Made by a program: the position numbers and the translations under genes. From positions 2,531,001 through 2,595,000 of the forward strand of contig NZ_AP023033.1 of the NCBI RefSeq assembly GCF_019670125.1: DNA of 64,000 bases. The letters are read 5' to 3'. The DNA comes from Agarivorans aestuarii (GTDB taxonomy: Bacteria > Pseudomonadota > Gammaproteobacteria > Enterobacterales > Celerinatantimonadaceae). This document shows, piece by piece, positions 17,586 through 27,000 of the stretch (the first letter of the stretch is position 1; every line of letters starts with the position of its first letter). Below the pieces are notes generated by a model. The model did no database searches. It was not told the origin of the DNA and saw only the letters and a program-made list of their open reading frames with translations.

Positions 17586-20500
17586 TTACTTCCTTTTTTG
17601 CAATTCACTAATATGATTAAGGACCCGCTTTAATGACACCGGATACTTGGTACCCAATTGCTGAGCGAATAACGATACCCGCAATTCTTCTATCATCCAC
17701 CTTAACTCTTGGCCCTGTTGATCATACACAGGCAAGGCCAATTCTTTATACCGCTCTAGGGCTGTCTCAATTTGTTGCATCGCCAAGCGGTCTTTATGAG
17801 AATCGATGGCTAACTTTTCAAGGCGTCGCTCAATGGCTTTTAAGTAACGCTGCAAGTCACTCAAACGTTGCAGCCCTACTTCACGTACAAAGCCTTTATG
17901 CACTAAAGCGTTTAACTGCGCCTTAATGTCTGCGTGCGCCAATACTCTATCAAAACCTACTTTGCCCTTTAGTTGCTTATTAATTGAATAATGCAAACTA
18001 AGAATTTGCTCGACTAAGACCACAGCATCTAGGGTTTCTGTAGCAAGCTCTGCTCGCACTTTATCGCATAAAGCTTGAAATGCTGCTGGATTATTCACAC
18101 TCTCCAATTGAGAGTACTTGTCGATAACTGCTAAGCAACAATCGTCTAGCAGTACATCCACCCGACCAAAAGGATTAAAGTACAAGCCCAATTTGGCTTT
18201 GTTGGGTAAATGCTGCTGTAAGTAACTCATAGGAGAAGGAATGTTAAGCTGTAGTAACTTGCTTAACCCTCTGGTTTGACTCCAGCCTGCTTCTTCTTGT
18301 TTATCGAATAACTTCAGCGCGACAGTTTTACCTTCGTCGACCAAGGCAGGATAAGCAGTGATTTGATAACCTTGGCGCTGCTCTTCAATCAGCTCGGGCA
18401 GTTCGCCAAAACTCCACTCACTAACTTTAGCTTGCTCTGCAAAAGAGCTTGGGGCTATTTCAGCAATACTTTGCTCTACTTGGTCTTGCAGTTTCTCTTG
18501 CAAAACTTGATAAGAGCGGCCTTGCGCGACCACTTTTCCTTGGTCGTTAATCACTTTAAAGTTGACTTTAAGGTGATCGGCCACCGAATCTACATTCCAG
18601 GCATCTTCAGGGATCTTCACCCCAGTCATCCTTAAAAGCTGTTTGGTGAGAACCTCTAACAAATTCCCTTCAGCATGCGGTACGGCTTGCACAAAGGCTT
18701 TTACGTAGTTTGGTACTGGCACGAAGTTACGACGAATCGGCTTAGGCAAAGATTTAATCAAAGCATTAATTAAATCTTCTCGAAATGCAGGGATTTGCCA
18801 TTCAAAACGAGTGAAATCTAATTGATTCAACAGCGCTAAAGGAATATGAGCACTTACGCCGTCGTCACTTTGGCCCGGTTCAAACACATAACTTAAGGCA
18901 ACAGAAACCTGTTCAAATTGCCACTGATCGGGATATTGCTTTTCTGTAATATGACTCGCGTCATGCTGATAAAGCATTTGCTTGGAAAAGCTCAGCAAGT
19001 CGGCCTGCTTTTTACTGGTCTCTTTCCACCAGCGATTAAAGTGACTAGCCGAAACGATGTCTGCAGGTAAACGCTCAGCGTAAAAGTCATACAGCACTTG
19101 GTCATCAACCCGAACATCACGGCGCCTTTGCTTTTGCTCTAAGGCTTCAGCATCGTCGAGTAATAGCTGATTTTGTTTGAAGAAGGCGTGTTTTGTTTGC
19201 CACTGCCCTTCTACCAAGGCAGAACGAATAAATACCTCACGCGCCACTGCGGGATCTATTTTGCCGTAGTTAACCAGGCGTTTGTTTACCAGAGCAACGC
19301 CGTACAAACGGACACTCTCGTAAGCCATTACAGCTTGTTGTTTAGTCGACCAATGAGGTTCGCTGTATGAACGCTTTATTAAATGAATAGCTTGGTTTTC
19401 TAACCAAGCAGGTTGAATTTTGGCGACTCCGCGAGCAAATAAGCGGGATGTTTCAACCAGTTCGGCTGCAACCACCCATTTAGGTGGCTTTTTAGCCTGA
19501 CTTGAGCCAGGGAACACCACAAAGCGAGCATTGCGTGCACCTAAAAACTCCCGGTCTTTATCTTTAAAACCTAGGTGGCTAAGTAAGCCAGCAGTAATCG
19601 CTTGGTGAATCGCGTCGTAGTTCGCTTCATTTTGATTAACGCTGTAATCCAGCTCTTTAACTACCGTAGATAACTGAAAAACCAAATCCTGCCATTCACG
19701 AATACGCATATAAGCCAGAAACTCTTGCTTACATTGTTTTCTAAACTGGTTGCCCGATAAAGCCTTTTGCTGTTCTTGCAAATAGCGCCATAGCAACAAA
19801 TAGCTGGAGAAGTCGGAGTCTTTATCGACAAAGCGAGCATGTTTTTGATCTGCCGCCTGCTTACGATCATTGGGTCGCTCTCGCGGATCTTGAATCGACA
19901 AAGCAGCACAAATCACCATCATTTCTTGTACACAATCAAATTGCTTAGCGGCGACCATCATTCGAGCTAAACGTGGATCGATAGGAAACTTAATGACTTC
20001 TCTACCCAAGGCACTAAGGCTAGGTTTGCCATGTTGCTGCTTTAGCGCACCAATTTCTTCTAATAGGTTTAAACCATCTTTAATATTTCGCTGATCGGGC
20101 ATATCAATAAACGGGAAGTCTTCCAGTTTACCAAGTCTTAAGCCGAGCATTTGCAAAATAACCGACGCTAAGTTGGTTCGAAGAATTTCAGGATCAGTAA
20201 ACTCGGCGCGCCCTTCAAAATCTTCTTCGCTGTACAAGCGAATACAAATACCTTCTGCCACACGCCCACAGCGTCCTTTACGCTGGTTCGCGCTAGCTTG
20301 AGAAATTGCTTCAATAGGTAAACGCTGCACTTTGGAGCGATAGCTATAGCGACTAATCCGCGCTGTACCTGGGTCAATCACGTAACGAATGCCCGGCACG
20401 GTTAAACTTGTTTCTGCAACGTTAGTAGCTAGAACGATTCGGCGGCCACGATGAGAGGAAAATATCTTATTCTGCTCCGCATTAGATAAGCGCGAGTAGA

Positions 20501-21446
20501 GTGGCAATACTTCGGTGTCGCGCAATTGGCGCTTTTGCAGGTAATCGGTCGCGTCGCGAATTTCGCGCTCACCGTTCATGAAGATAAGGATATCGCCGGG
20601 CTTTTCTCGATACAGTTCGTCCACTGCGTCAGCTAAACCTTCCAATATATCCTTAGTTTGTTCGCCTTCATTTAAGGGGCGATAACGGGTTTCTACTGGG
20701 TAGGTACGCCCTGATACTTCAATCACCGGCGCATCGTTAAAATGTTTAGAAAAACGCTGAGGGTCAATGGTGGCAGAAGTAATAATAACTTTTAAGTCTG
20801 GTCGCTTTGGTAATAACTGCCTAAGCACGCCTAAAGTGAAGTCGATATTTAAACTACGCTCGTGCGCCTCATCAATGATCAATACTTCATACTGCGATAA
20901 AAACCGATCTTGCTGCATCTCTGCCAACAACATGCCATCGGTCATCAGTTTGATTAGGCTGTCATTCTTGATTTGATCGTTAAAGCGGATTTTGTAACCC
21001 ACTAATTCACCAACCGGAGTGTTGAGTTCTTCAGCAATTCTCGCTGCCACACTACGCGCAGCCAAGCGACGAGGCTGGGTATGACCAATAAAACCGCGGC
21101 TTCCTAACCCTAGTTCTAAACAGATTTTAGGTATTTGGGTGGTTTTACCCGAGCCAGTTTCGCCCGCAATGATAACCACTTGGTTGTCACGTACTGCGTC
21201 ATATATGGTTTGTTTTTGCTCAGCAACCGGTAGCTGTTGAGGGTACTCAATACTTGGGATGGAGGCTCGTCGGCGGCCGCTAAGCTCGGCTGAGCGCTCA
21301 AGCGCTTGAGTAAACTTAAGTAATGACGAACTGTTGTTCTTTATATCATCCGCATTTAATTTGCCAAGCTGACGCTGGAGACGAAAACGGTCTTTGGCTA
21401 AGGCCAATGATATCTGTTGTTTATAGGTAGAGAGAGCCGATTGCAA
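17586..21446 (-). CDS. hrpA: ATP-dependent RNA helicase HrpA (DEAH box)
   Basis: Large cytoplasmic DEAH helicase acting on mRNA and on collided ribosomes in E. coli. Motifs: Walker A AGETGSGKTTQIPKICLE, TQPRRLAARSVAARIAEE, DEAH in LIIDEAHERSLN, SATID, then ATNVAETSLTVPGIRYVID and QRKGRCGRVAEG. HA2/OB-fold and the long DUF3418 C-terminal region make 1286 residues, close to the E. coli protein. The reading frame has no nearby ATG; the best start is TTG at 21446. Its only visible ribosome site, GAGG at 21455-21458, lies in the 3' arm of the hairpin that terminates the preceding CBS gene. Confidence 0.95.
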   Translation of the reverse strand: MQSALSTYKQQISLALAKDRFRLQRQLGKLNADDIKNNSSSLLKFTQALERSAELSGRRRASIPSIEYPQQLPVAEQKQTIYDAVRDNQVVIIAGETGSGKTTQIPKICLELGLGSRGFIGHTQPRRLAARSVAARIAEELNTPVGELVGYKIRFNDQIKNDSLIKLMTDGMLLAEMQQDRFLSQYEVLIIDEAHERSLNIDFTLGVLRQLLPKRPDLKVIITSATIDPQRFSKHFNDAPVIEVSGRTYPVETRYRPLNEGEQTKDILEGLADAVDELYREKPGDILIFMNGEREIRDATDYLQKRQLRDTEVLPLYSRLSNAEQNKIFSSHRGRRIVLATNVAETSLTVPGIRYVIDPGTARISRYSYRSKVQRLPIEAISQASANQRKGRCGRVAEGICIRLYSEEDFEGRAEFTDPEILRTNLASVILQMLGLRLGKLEDFPFIDMPDQRNIKDGLNLLEEIGALKQQHGKPSLSALGREVIKFPIDPRLARMMVAAKQFDCVQEMMVICAALSIQDPRERPNDRKQAADQKHARFVDKDSDFSSYLLLWRYLQEQQKALSGNQFRKQCKQEFLAYMRIREWQDLVFQLSTVVKELDYSVNQNEANYDAIHQAITAGLLSHLGFKDKDREFLGARNARFVVFPGSSQAKKPPKWVVAAELVETSRLFARGVAKIQPAWLENQAIHLIKRSYSEPHWSTKQQAVMAYESVRLYGVALVNKRLVNYGKIDPAVAREVFIRSALVEGQWQTKHAFFKQNQLLLDDAEALEQKQRRRDVRVDDQVLYDFYAERLPADIVSASHFNRWWKETSKKQADLLSFSKQMLYQHDASHITEKQYPDQWQFEQVSVALSYVFEPGQSDDGVSAHIPLALLNQLDFTRFEWQIPAFREDLINALIKSLPKPIRRNFVPVPNYVKAFVQAVPHAEGNLLEVLTKQLLRMTGVKIPEDAWNVDSVADHLKVNFKVINDQGKVVAQGRSYQVLQEKLQDQVEQSIAEIAPSSFAEQAKVSEWSFGELPELIEEQRQGYQITAYPALVDEGKTVALKLFDKQEEAGWSQTRGLSKLLQLNIPSPMSYLQQHLPNKAKLGLYFNPFGRVDVLLDDCCLAVIDKYSQLESVNNPAAFQALCDKVRAELATETLDAVVLVEQILSLHYSINKQLKGKVGFDRVLAHADIKAQLNALVHKGFVREVGLQRLSDLQRYLKAIERRLEKLAIDSHKDRLAMQQIETALERYKELALPVYDQQGQELRWMIEELRVSLFAQQLGTKYPVSLKRVLNHISELQKRK

Positions 21447-21447
21447 G

Positions 21448-21476
21448 AAAAAAGCCTCGTAGGTTGCGTACGAGGC
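21448..21476 (-). terminator. Terminator hairpin overlapping the hrpA ribosome-binding site
   Basis: An 8-bp stem GCCTCGTA/TACGAGGC (arms 21469-21476 and 21454-21461) is followed on the minus strand by six T and then C and the hrpA TTG start. The 3' arm contains the GAGG that would serve as the hrpA ribosome site. Confidence 0.8.
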
Positions 21477-21510
21477 GCAAATGCTATCAACAATCCTTAA
21501 GAAAACAAGT

Positions 21511-21930
21511 CTAACTCACCTGCTTATAGCAACTATGTAGATGTTTATCGATGCCCGCTAAGACCTCTTCACGAGTAATTAGGCCCAGTAACTTGCCCTG
21601 CTCGATGACCGGATACATTTTGGGTTTTTGCATTAACATGCTTTGGGCGAGTTCTAAAATACTAGTTTCAGGGCCAACGCTTAGCACATCACAGCGCATT
21701 AAATCTTCAACTAACGAGACCGTTTCACAATGATATGTAGCTTCAAGCAAACTCTTTAAGCAGTCTTGCTCGGAGATCCAACCGATAACGTGCTTTTGTT
21801 CATCAATCACTGGAGCACCTAGTTGTTTATGTTCTAGCAAGCTATGTACAACTTCTGCGATGGGTTGTTTTGCGGTAAAGCAAACCGGGCGCATTAACAT
21901 GTAATCGCGCACTTTGAGGTTCTCGGGCAT
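21511..21930 (-). CDS. CBS-domain pair protein
   Basis: A 139-residue soluble protein made almost entirely of two CBS motifs (roughly residues 8-65 and 75-132). VRDYMLMRPVCFTAKQPIAEV opens the first and LMRCDVLSVGPETSILELAQ the second. CBS pairs bind adenosyl nucleotides such as AMP or ATP and act as energy sensors. The partner is unknown here. I chose the ATG at 21930 (MPENLKVRDYM), which has an AGGAG site 9 bases upstream; an upstream extension to 22008 looks unrelated. It precedes hrpA but is separated by a terminator hairpin. Confidence 0.85.
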   Translation of the reverse strand: MPENLKVRDYMLMRPVCFTAKQPIAEVVHSLLEHKQLGAPVIDEQKHVIGWISEQDCLKSLLEATYHCETVSLVEDLMRCDVLSVGPETSILELAQSMLMQKPKMYPVIEQGKLLGLITREEVLAGIDKHLHSCYKQVS

Positions 21931-22029
21931 AACCTTTACTCCTGCTTGTTGCCTTACTGTTAGCTTAGTTGGCGTAATCGAATTACTCCAGCTAGCCCAT
22001 ACAAGCAAACATTTAGGCTATCAAAGGCA

Positions 22030-22084
22030 AATTTCACCCATTTGGGTAATGGTGAGAATAATAACCGAGGAGTAGTATTTATAT
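22030..22084 (+). promoter_or_regulatory. Promoter with upstream palindrome, sRNA copy 1
   Basis: The palindrome ACCCATTTGGGT (22036-22047), flanked by TCACC and GGTGA, stands 26 positions before a -10-like TAGTAT (22073-22078). The start is expected about 22085. There is no good -35 box (TGGTGA at the right place), so the palindrome, centred near -43, is probably an activator site. The same layout recurs before copies 2 and 3. Confidence 0.65.
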
Positions 22085-22192
22085 CGACTGAGCTGCTAAC
22101 TCAGTCATCGCGTTTAGTTACCTATTGCTGTGTACATCTTTACACAAATTTATGCAGGCCCTTTGTTATCCAATGCAAAGGGTCTTTTTTTT
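22085..22192 (+). ncRNA. Tandem small RNA, copy 1
   Basis: A gene for a putative 108-nt RNA, not a protein. It begins with hairpin GACTGAG/CTCAGTC, followed by an unpaired core GTTACCTATTGCTGTGTA identical in all three copies. A small hairpin TGTGTA/TACACA and an intrinsic terminator (GCCCTTTG/CAAAGGGT plus eight T) close it. Stem sequences differ between copies while pairing is kept, which argues for a structured transcript. I do not recognise the family. It is not like Qrr, and has no GGA-rich loops of the CsrB kind. Ends are predicted only from the -10 box and the T-run. Confidence 0.75.
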
Positions 22193-22229
22193 ATCTTTAA
22201 TTTCATAAGCTTGAGGGGAATAAGCAGCC

Positions 22230-22284
22230 AATTTCACCCATTTGGGGAATGGTGAGAGAGTTAGTTAACAGATAGTATTTATCA
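22230..22284 (+). promoter_or_regulatory. Promoter with upstream palindrome, sRNA copy 2
   Basis: Palindrome variant ACCCATTTGGGG (22236-22247) and TAGTAT (22273-22278) stand at exactly the same spacing as in copy 1, with the flanking TCACC and GGTGA retained. Confidence 0.65.
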
Positions 22285-22390
22285 CGACTGAGTTGCTAAC
22301 TTAGTCACGCGTTTAGTTACCTATTGCTGTGTACAACCTTTACACAAATTTTACGCAAGCCCTTTTACTTATGTAAAAGGGCTTTTTTTT
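22285..22390 (+). ncRNA. Tandem small RNA, copy 2
   Basis: The second paralogue, about 106 nt. The first hairpin is GACTGAG/CTTAGTC (one G-U pair replaces the G-C of the other copies). The core GTTACCTATTGCTGTGTA is unchanged and the TGTGTA/TACACA hairpin has a different loop. The terminator stem AGCCCTTTTAC/GTAAAAGGGCT is 11 bp with eight T, and its upper part has changed on both arms relative to copies 1 and 3, a compensated change. It lies 200 bases after copy 1 and has its own promoter block, so the copies are separate transcription units. Confidence 0.75.
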
Positions 22391-22453
22391 GCTTTATTAA
22401 ACAGCTAGGGGAATGCAAGGCATTAAAATTTATGAAAAATTTATTAATTTTCA

Positions 22454-22508
22454 AATTTCACCCATTTGGGTAATAGCCTGATTAGACTAGGGTGGTTATT
22501 ATTTGTCT
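22454..22508 (+). promoter_or_regulatory. Promoter with upstream palindrome, sRNA copy 3
   Basis: Palindrome ACCCATTTGGGT (22460-22471) and -10-like TATTAT (22497-22502), again 26 positions apart. The sequence between them differs from copies 1 and 2, so the conserved spacing is not just recent duplication. Confidence 0.65.
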
Positions 22509-22611
22509 CGACTGAGTCGCTAACTCAGTCACGCGTTTAGTTACCTATTGCTGTGTAAACATTACACGATTATGCAAGCCCTTTGCTCTTGAGCAAAGGG
22601 CTCTTTTTTTT
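22509..22611 (+). ncRNA. Tandem small RNA, copy 3
   Basis: The third paralogue, about 103 nt. Hairpin GACTGAG/CTCAGTC has loop TCGCTAA; the identical core follows. The middle TGTGTA hairpin is shortened (TGTGTAAACATTACACG), and the terminator stem AGCCCTTTGCTC/GAGCAAAGGGCT is 12 bp followed by CTCTTTTTTTT. Its T-run ends two bases before the pyrC stop codon on the opposite strand, so it converges with pyrC. Confidence 0.75.
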
Positions 22612-22613
22612 GC

Positions 22614-23648
22614 CTATTTAACTTGCCAGTTTAAGGTTTCGTTAGCAAAAAATGGCACTAAGTTTTCGTCTTCAACCTTAACTGAACCAGGCACCTGCCA
22701 AGCTTCTTTACTTAATGTAATGGTATCGGTGTTTCTTGGTAGGCCATAAAAATCTGGGCCATTAAAGCTGGCAAAGGCTTCAAGTTTATCCAATATTCCT
22801 AGTTGCTCAAAAATTTCGGCATACAATTCAATGGCAGCTGGTGCACTGTAACAACCTGCACAACCACAGGCACTTTCTTTAGCCCCTTGAACATGAGGAG
22901 CCGAATCCGTTCCTAAGAATATCTTTTTGGTACCACTCGCTACGGCTTGCTGTAACGCTTGTTGGTGAGTTTGACGTTTAAGCACGGGTAAACAGTAGTT
23001 ATGAGGGCGTAAGCCCCCTGCTAGCAAATGATTACGGTTGTACATCAAATGCTGTGGCGTAATGGTGGCAGCTACATTGTCTGGCGCATTTAATACAAAC
23101 TCTGCGGCTTCAGCAGTAGTTATGTGCTCAAAGACAATTTTAAGATTAGGCAGTGACTCCACTAAACCACGCATGTGAGCGTCAATAAATGCTGCTTCTC
23201 TATCAAAGATATCGATATCGGCGTGAGTCACCTCGCCGTGAACTAACAGCAACAAACCATGTTCTGCCATTGCTTCAAATACTGGTCGAAGAGCGGCAAC
23301 GTCGGTTACGCCATGGGCAGAGTTAGTAGTGGCATTGGCAGGATACAATTTACATGCTTTAACAATTCCACTTGCCGCAGCTTCTGCGATTATCTCAGGA
23401 GTAGTGGCATCGGTTAAATAAAGCGTCATCAATGGTTCAAACTGGCTTTGCTCAGGAAGCGCCTGTTTAATGCGCTGATAATAAGCTTGAGCATCAGCAA
23501 CTTGAGTGACAGGTGGGGTTAGATTAGGCATGATGATGGCACGAGAAAAGTGCTTAGCGGTAGCATTTGCTGCTACCTCTAGCATGGCGCCATCGCGTAA
23601 GTGAAGATGCCAATCGTCTGGTCTTGTTATGGTAAGCGTTTGAGTCAC
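22614..23648 (-). CDS. pyrC: Dihydroorotase
   Basis: Zinc enzyme that cyclises carbamoyl aspartate to dihydroorotate, third step of UMP synthesis. The metal-binding HxH is in [10 protein letters not shown], the carboxylated Lys in [15 protein letters not shown], histidines in LLVHGEVTH and VFEHITT, and the catalytic Asp in FLGTDSAPH. The 344-residue length fits the class II (E. coli PyrC) type. The start is GTG at 23648 with AGGGGA about 9 bases upstream. The 275-bp inverted-repeat element lies upstream, beginning about 75 bases before the start codon, so it could affect the pyrC promoter. Confidence 0.96.
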   Translation of the reverse strand: MTQTLTITRPDDWHLHLRDGAMLEVAANATAKHFSRAIIMPNLTPPVTQVADAQAYYQRIKQALPEQSQFEPLMTLYLTDATTPEIIAEAAASGIVKACKLYPANATTNSAHGVTDVAALRPVFEAMAEHGLLLLVHGEVTHADIDIFDREAAFIDAHMRGLVESLPNLKIVFEHITTAEAAEFVLNAPDNVAATITPQHLMYNRNHLLAGGLRPHNYCLPVLKRQTHQQALQQAVASGTKKIFLGTDSAPHVQGAKESACGCAGCYSAPAAIELYAEIFEQLGILDKLEAFASFNGPDFYGLPRNTDTITLSKEAWQVPGSVKVEDENLVPFFANETLNWQVK

Positions 23649-23722
23649 AACTATCCCCTAGCTAGGTATAAATAATTGGCGCAAAGTCTACCCGAACTTG
23701 GCTAGCAAGTCTTGCTACCTTA

Positions 23723-23997
23723 GGGGCTGTTTATCTTTCGCGGTTAAATTTTGTTCGCGGGAAAATCGTTTTAGGCGCGGCAAGGACTGTGTAGCCTAGC
23801 TTCCTAGGTGAATACGCCTTAACTTAAATTCACCTAAATACGGCATAAAACGATTTTAGCCGAACCCTTCGGGCAGCGTTTGTGGCTTATCTCTACTGCG
23901 TAATCAGCCTCCCATGTAGGCTAACACATCAAAGCTTCTGCTTTGTATAAATAAGCCACAAATTGCTGCAAAATCAGCTCGAAAGATAAACAGCCCC
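23723..23997. mobile_element. MITE-like element with 18-bp terminal inverted repeats
   Basis: The ends GGGGCTGTTTATCTTTCG (23723-23740) and its exact reverse complement (23980-23997) bound 275 bp with no coding capacity. Inside are further inverted repeats: AAAATCGTTTTA with TAAAACGATTTT, TAGGTGAAT with ATTCACCTA, and TTTGTGGCTTAT (23879-23890) with ATAAGCCACAAA (23951-23962). The whole could fold into nested hairpins. No clear target duplication is visible. It is probably a non-autonomous transposon derivative; no transposase is present in the window. Confidence 0.75.
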
Positions 23998-24007
23998 CAG
24001 GTAATTA

Positions 24008-27000
24008 CTACGTATTTTTAGTCACTTGTTGCTGCATTTCCTGGACAATTTCTCCGGCGGCTTCGTAATCATATTCCTCAATAAGCGTTTGTAGTTTTTT
24101 AGCCTGCGCTGGGAAGGTTTGTAATATGCAGTCATGGCTATCGAGATAATCGTTACTCTCGCCGTCAAAGTCATCGAGTAGTTGCGCTAGTTGCTGTAAA
24201 TAAGCCAACATATCTTCATCACTAACATTTTGTGAATTGTCAGCCTCTGATACTTCGCTCGTATCTTGTTGAGTGACAAATTCTTGCAAACTTTGTTGAA
24301 GCGGTATTAGTTCCTTACCTAGCGTATCTATAGTTTTTGGCTGAACAGCTTTATCTTCTGCTTGTTGCTCTACAATTGCGGCGAGTTCTGACACTTCTTG
24401 AGCCCCCAGCGTAGCGGTAACACCTTTAATGGTATGAGCAATACGCTGCAGGTCATCAATACGCTCTTCACTATAGGCTGCATTTAAATCATCTATCGGG
24501 GTATTGTCTTCGCTGGCGAATTTACCAATTAATTTTAGGTACAAAGCTTTATTGTCAGCGGCATTGGCCAAGCCTACTTCTGTATCTAAACCATCAAACT
24601 CTGGCAAAACTAAATCTTGCTCATTCACCACCTTAGCTAAATCGCCACTTTGTGTAACCGCGTTTGGTGAAGCGGGCGTAATCCATTTCGCCATCGTGCT
24701 AAACAAGCTATTTACATTAATAGGCTTAGGAATATGGTCATTCATTCCTGCTTCAATCGCTTTCTCTCTATCACCCGCCAAGGCATTCGCGGTAAGCGCT
24801 ATCACCGGTATCTCTTTAAGCCCAAGTTGATGGCGAATAACTTTAGTTGCGGTATAACCATCCATTATCGGCATTTGACAATCCATAAGTACACCATCAA
24901 CTTCATTTTGTTTCAGGTATTCAACAGCTTGTGCACCATCATCACACACAGTGCAATTGATTCCATTAGATTTTAATAGCTCGGTAATTAGCTCTTGGTT
25001 TACATCGTTATCCTCTGCAACCAAAATATTCGCGCCCTGTAGCTGTGCAATATCTAAATTAGCGCCTTGCTGCTGAGCTTCGCGGCGAGTTTGTTCAAAT
25101 ACTTCTATCTTGCGCACTTGTACAATGGTGTCGAATAGATGAGACGGCGTAACAGGCTTAGTTAATACTGCATCAATGTTAATGACGTCAGCTTCTTTGG
25201 TGAGCTCGTCTCGACCAAAAGCCGTGACCATTATTACATCTAGATCGAAGCCTTGCTCCTGAATCTGCTGAACAGTTTGTATGCCATCCATCTCTGGCAT
25301 TTTCCAATCCATAAACACCATATCAAAGGCGGTGGTTTGGGCATGTTCTTGAATCATTGATATCGCTTCACGGCCACTTGATGCAACCTCAACCTGTAAA
25401 CCAAAACCTGCGATCACTTGCTGATTAATGTCTCGAGCATTGGCGTTATCGTCCACCACTAGCGCTTTAAGGCTGCTTAGCTGGGCAGAATTAGTATCTC
25501 GAAGTGTTTGAGCATTTTTTTGAATTTGCATTGGCAATTCAAAATAAAAGCAACTGCCCTCTCCTAGCTCACTGTTTAAAGCTATTTTCCCGCCCATCAA
25601 CTCAGTGAGTTTTAAACAGATGGCTAAACCTAAACCGGTACCACCATGCTTGCGTGTAGTGGAACTATCTGCTTGCGAGAACGGCTTAAATAGCTTGGCT
25701 TGTTGCTCTGGAGTCATACCAATACCGGTATCTCTTACTGAGAAATACAGCTGCACTTGCTCGTCGTTTTGTTGCTTGGCCTCTATCTTCACTACAACTA
25801 CGCCTTGTTCGGTAAACTTCACGGCGTTATTACACAGATTCACCAATATCTGGGTTAGGCGTAAAGGGTCACCAATTAGGGCTGTAGGTATGCTGGGGTC
25901 AATATCAAACAACAGTTCTAAGCTTTTTTGCTCTGCACGTAAGCCAACTAAATTGGCAAGGTTGTCGAGGATATCCTCTAAGCGGAAGTCGATAGTTTCC
26001 ATGTCCAGCTTGCCAGCTTCAATCTTAGAAAAATCGAGAATATCGTTAATAATGCCTAACAATGCTTCTGCTGAACGATGGACCTTATCAATGTAATTAC
26101 GCTGTTTGTTGTCTAACTCTGTTTCTAGCGCTAAATAAGACATGCCAATAATGGCATTCATAGGAGTGCGGATCTCATGTGACATATTGGCTAAGAAATC
26201 GCTCTTAGCTTGGTTGGCGCTGTCAGCCAAAGACCTCGCGTCATTAAGAGCCGCTTCTAGTTTTTTAGTTTCTTCAATGTCAACATGAATACCATTAATT
26301 CTTAGTGGCTTTCCATGCTTGTCCAGCTCGGATACTCGACCAATAGTGAGGATCCAACGGTACTGGCCATTTTTGCACCGTAAGCGAATTTCGTTACGTA
26401 GTACATCGTTCTCTCCCGCCAGATGCTGCTCAAGCTTCTCGTTATTTGTGATAACGTCGGTGGGATGAATTAGTTTCATCCAAGTAGCTGTATCACCTTT
26501 TAAGCGAGCCCACAGACCATCGCCATCACGTAACTCACCCTTGGCGTAGCCCAACATGCTTTCGTATATCGCATTCACTTCGATGCGATCTTCTTGTGGG
26601 TAGTAGTCCCACATGCCTAAACCAGCACCAGAAGCCGCTGAATCTAGACGTTCTTCACTTTCACGCAACTGCGCTTCAACCTGCTTAATTTCGCTAATAT
26701 CAAAAATTGCGCCATCGGAGAAAGCTGGGCGCCCTTCTTGGTCCATTGATACAAAAGCTTTTTGCAACATATGCTTAGTTTTGCCAGACGCATCAACAAT
26801 ACGAAATTCTTGTGAAATGGCTCCGCCCTTTTTATTAAGCTCTCTAGAGCGCGCTAAACTTTCTTCGGCATCTTCTGGATGAACCAATTCTTTGTACCGA
26901 CGAACAGGGTTTACGCCAAGGAAATCACTCACCGGGTAACCGGTTTGCTCCTCAATTTGTTCACTAACGTATAACCACTCTGGATATTCGCCATCCTTGA

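Noticed and set aside
22085-22192. Qrr or CsrB/RsmY type sRNA
   Set aside because: No sigma-54 promoter or Qrr core, and no repeated GGA loops.
22030-22611. CRISPR array
   Set aside because: The repeat unit is over 160 bases with internal promoters and terminators; no short direct repeats with unique spacers and no cas genes.
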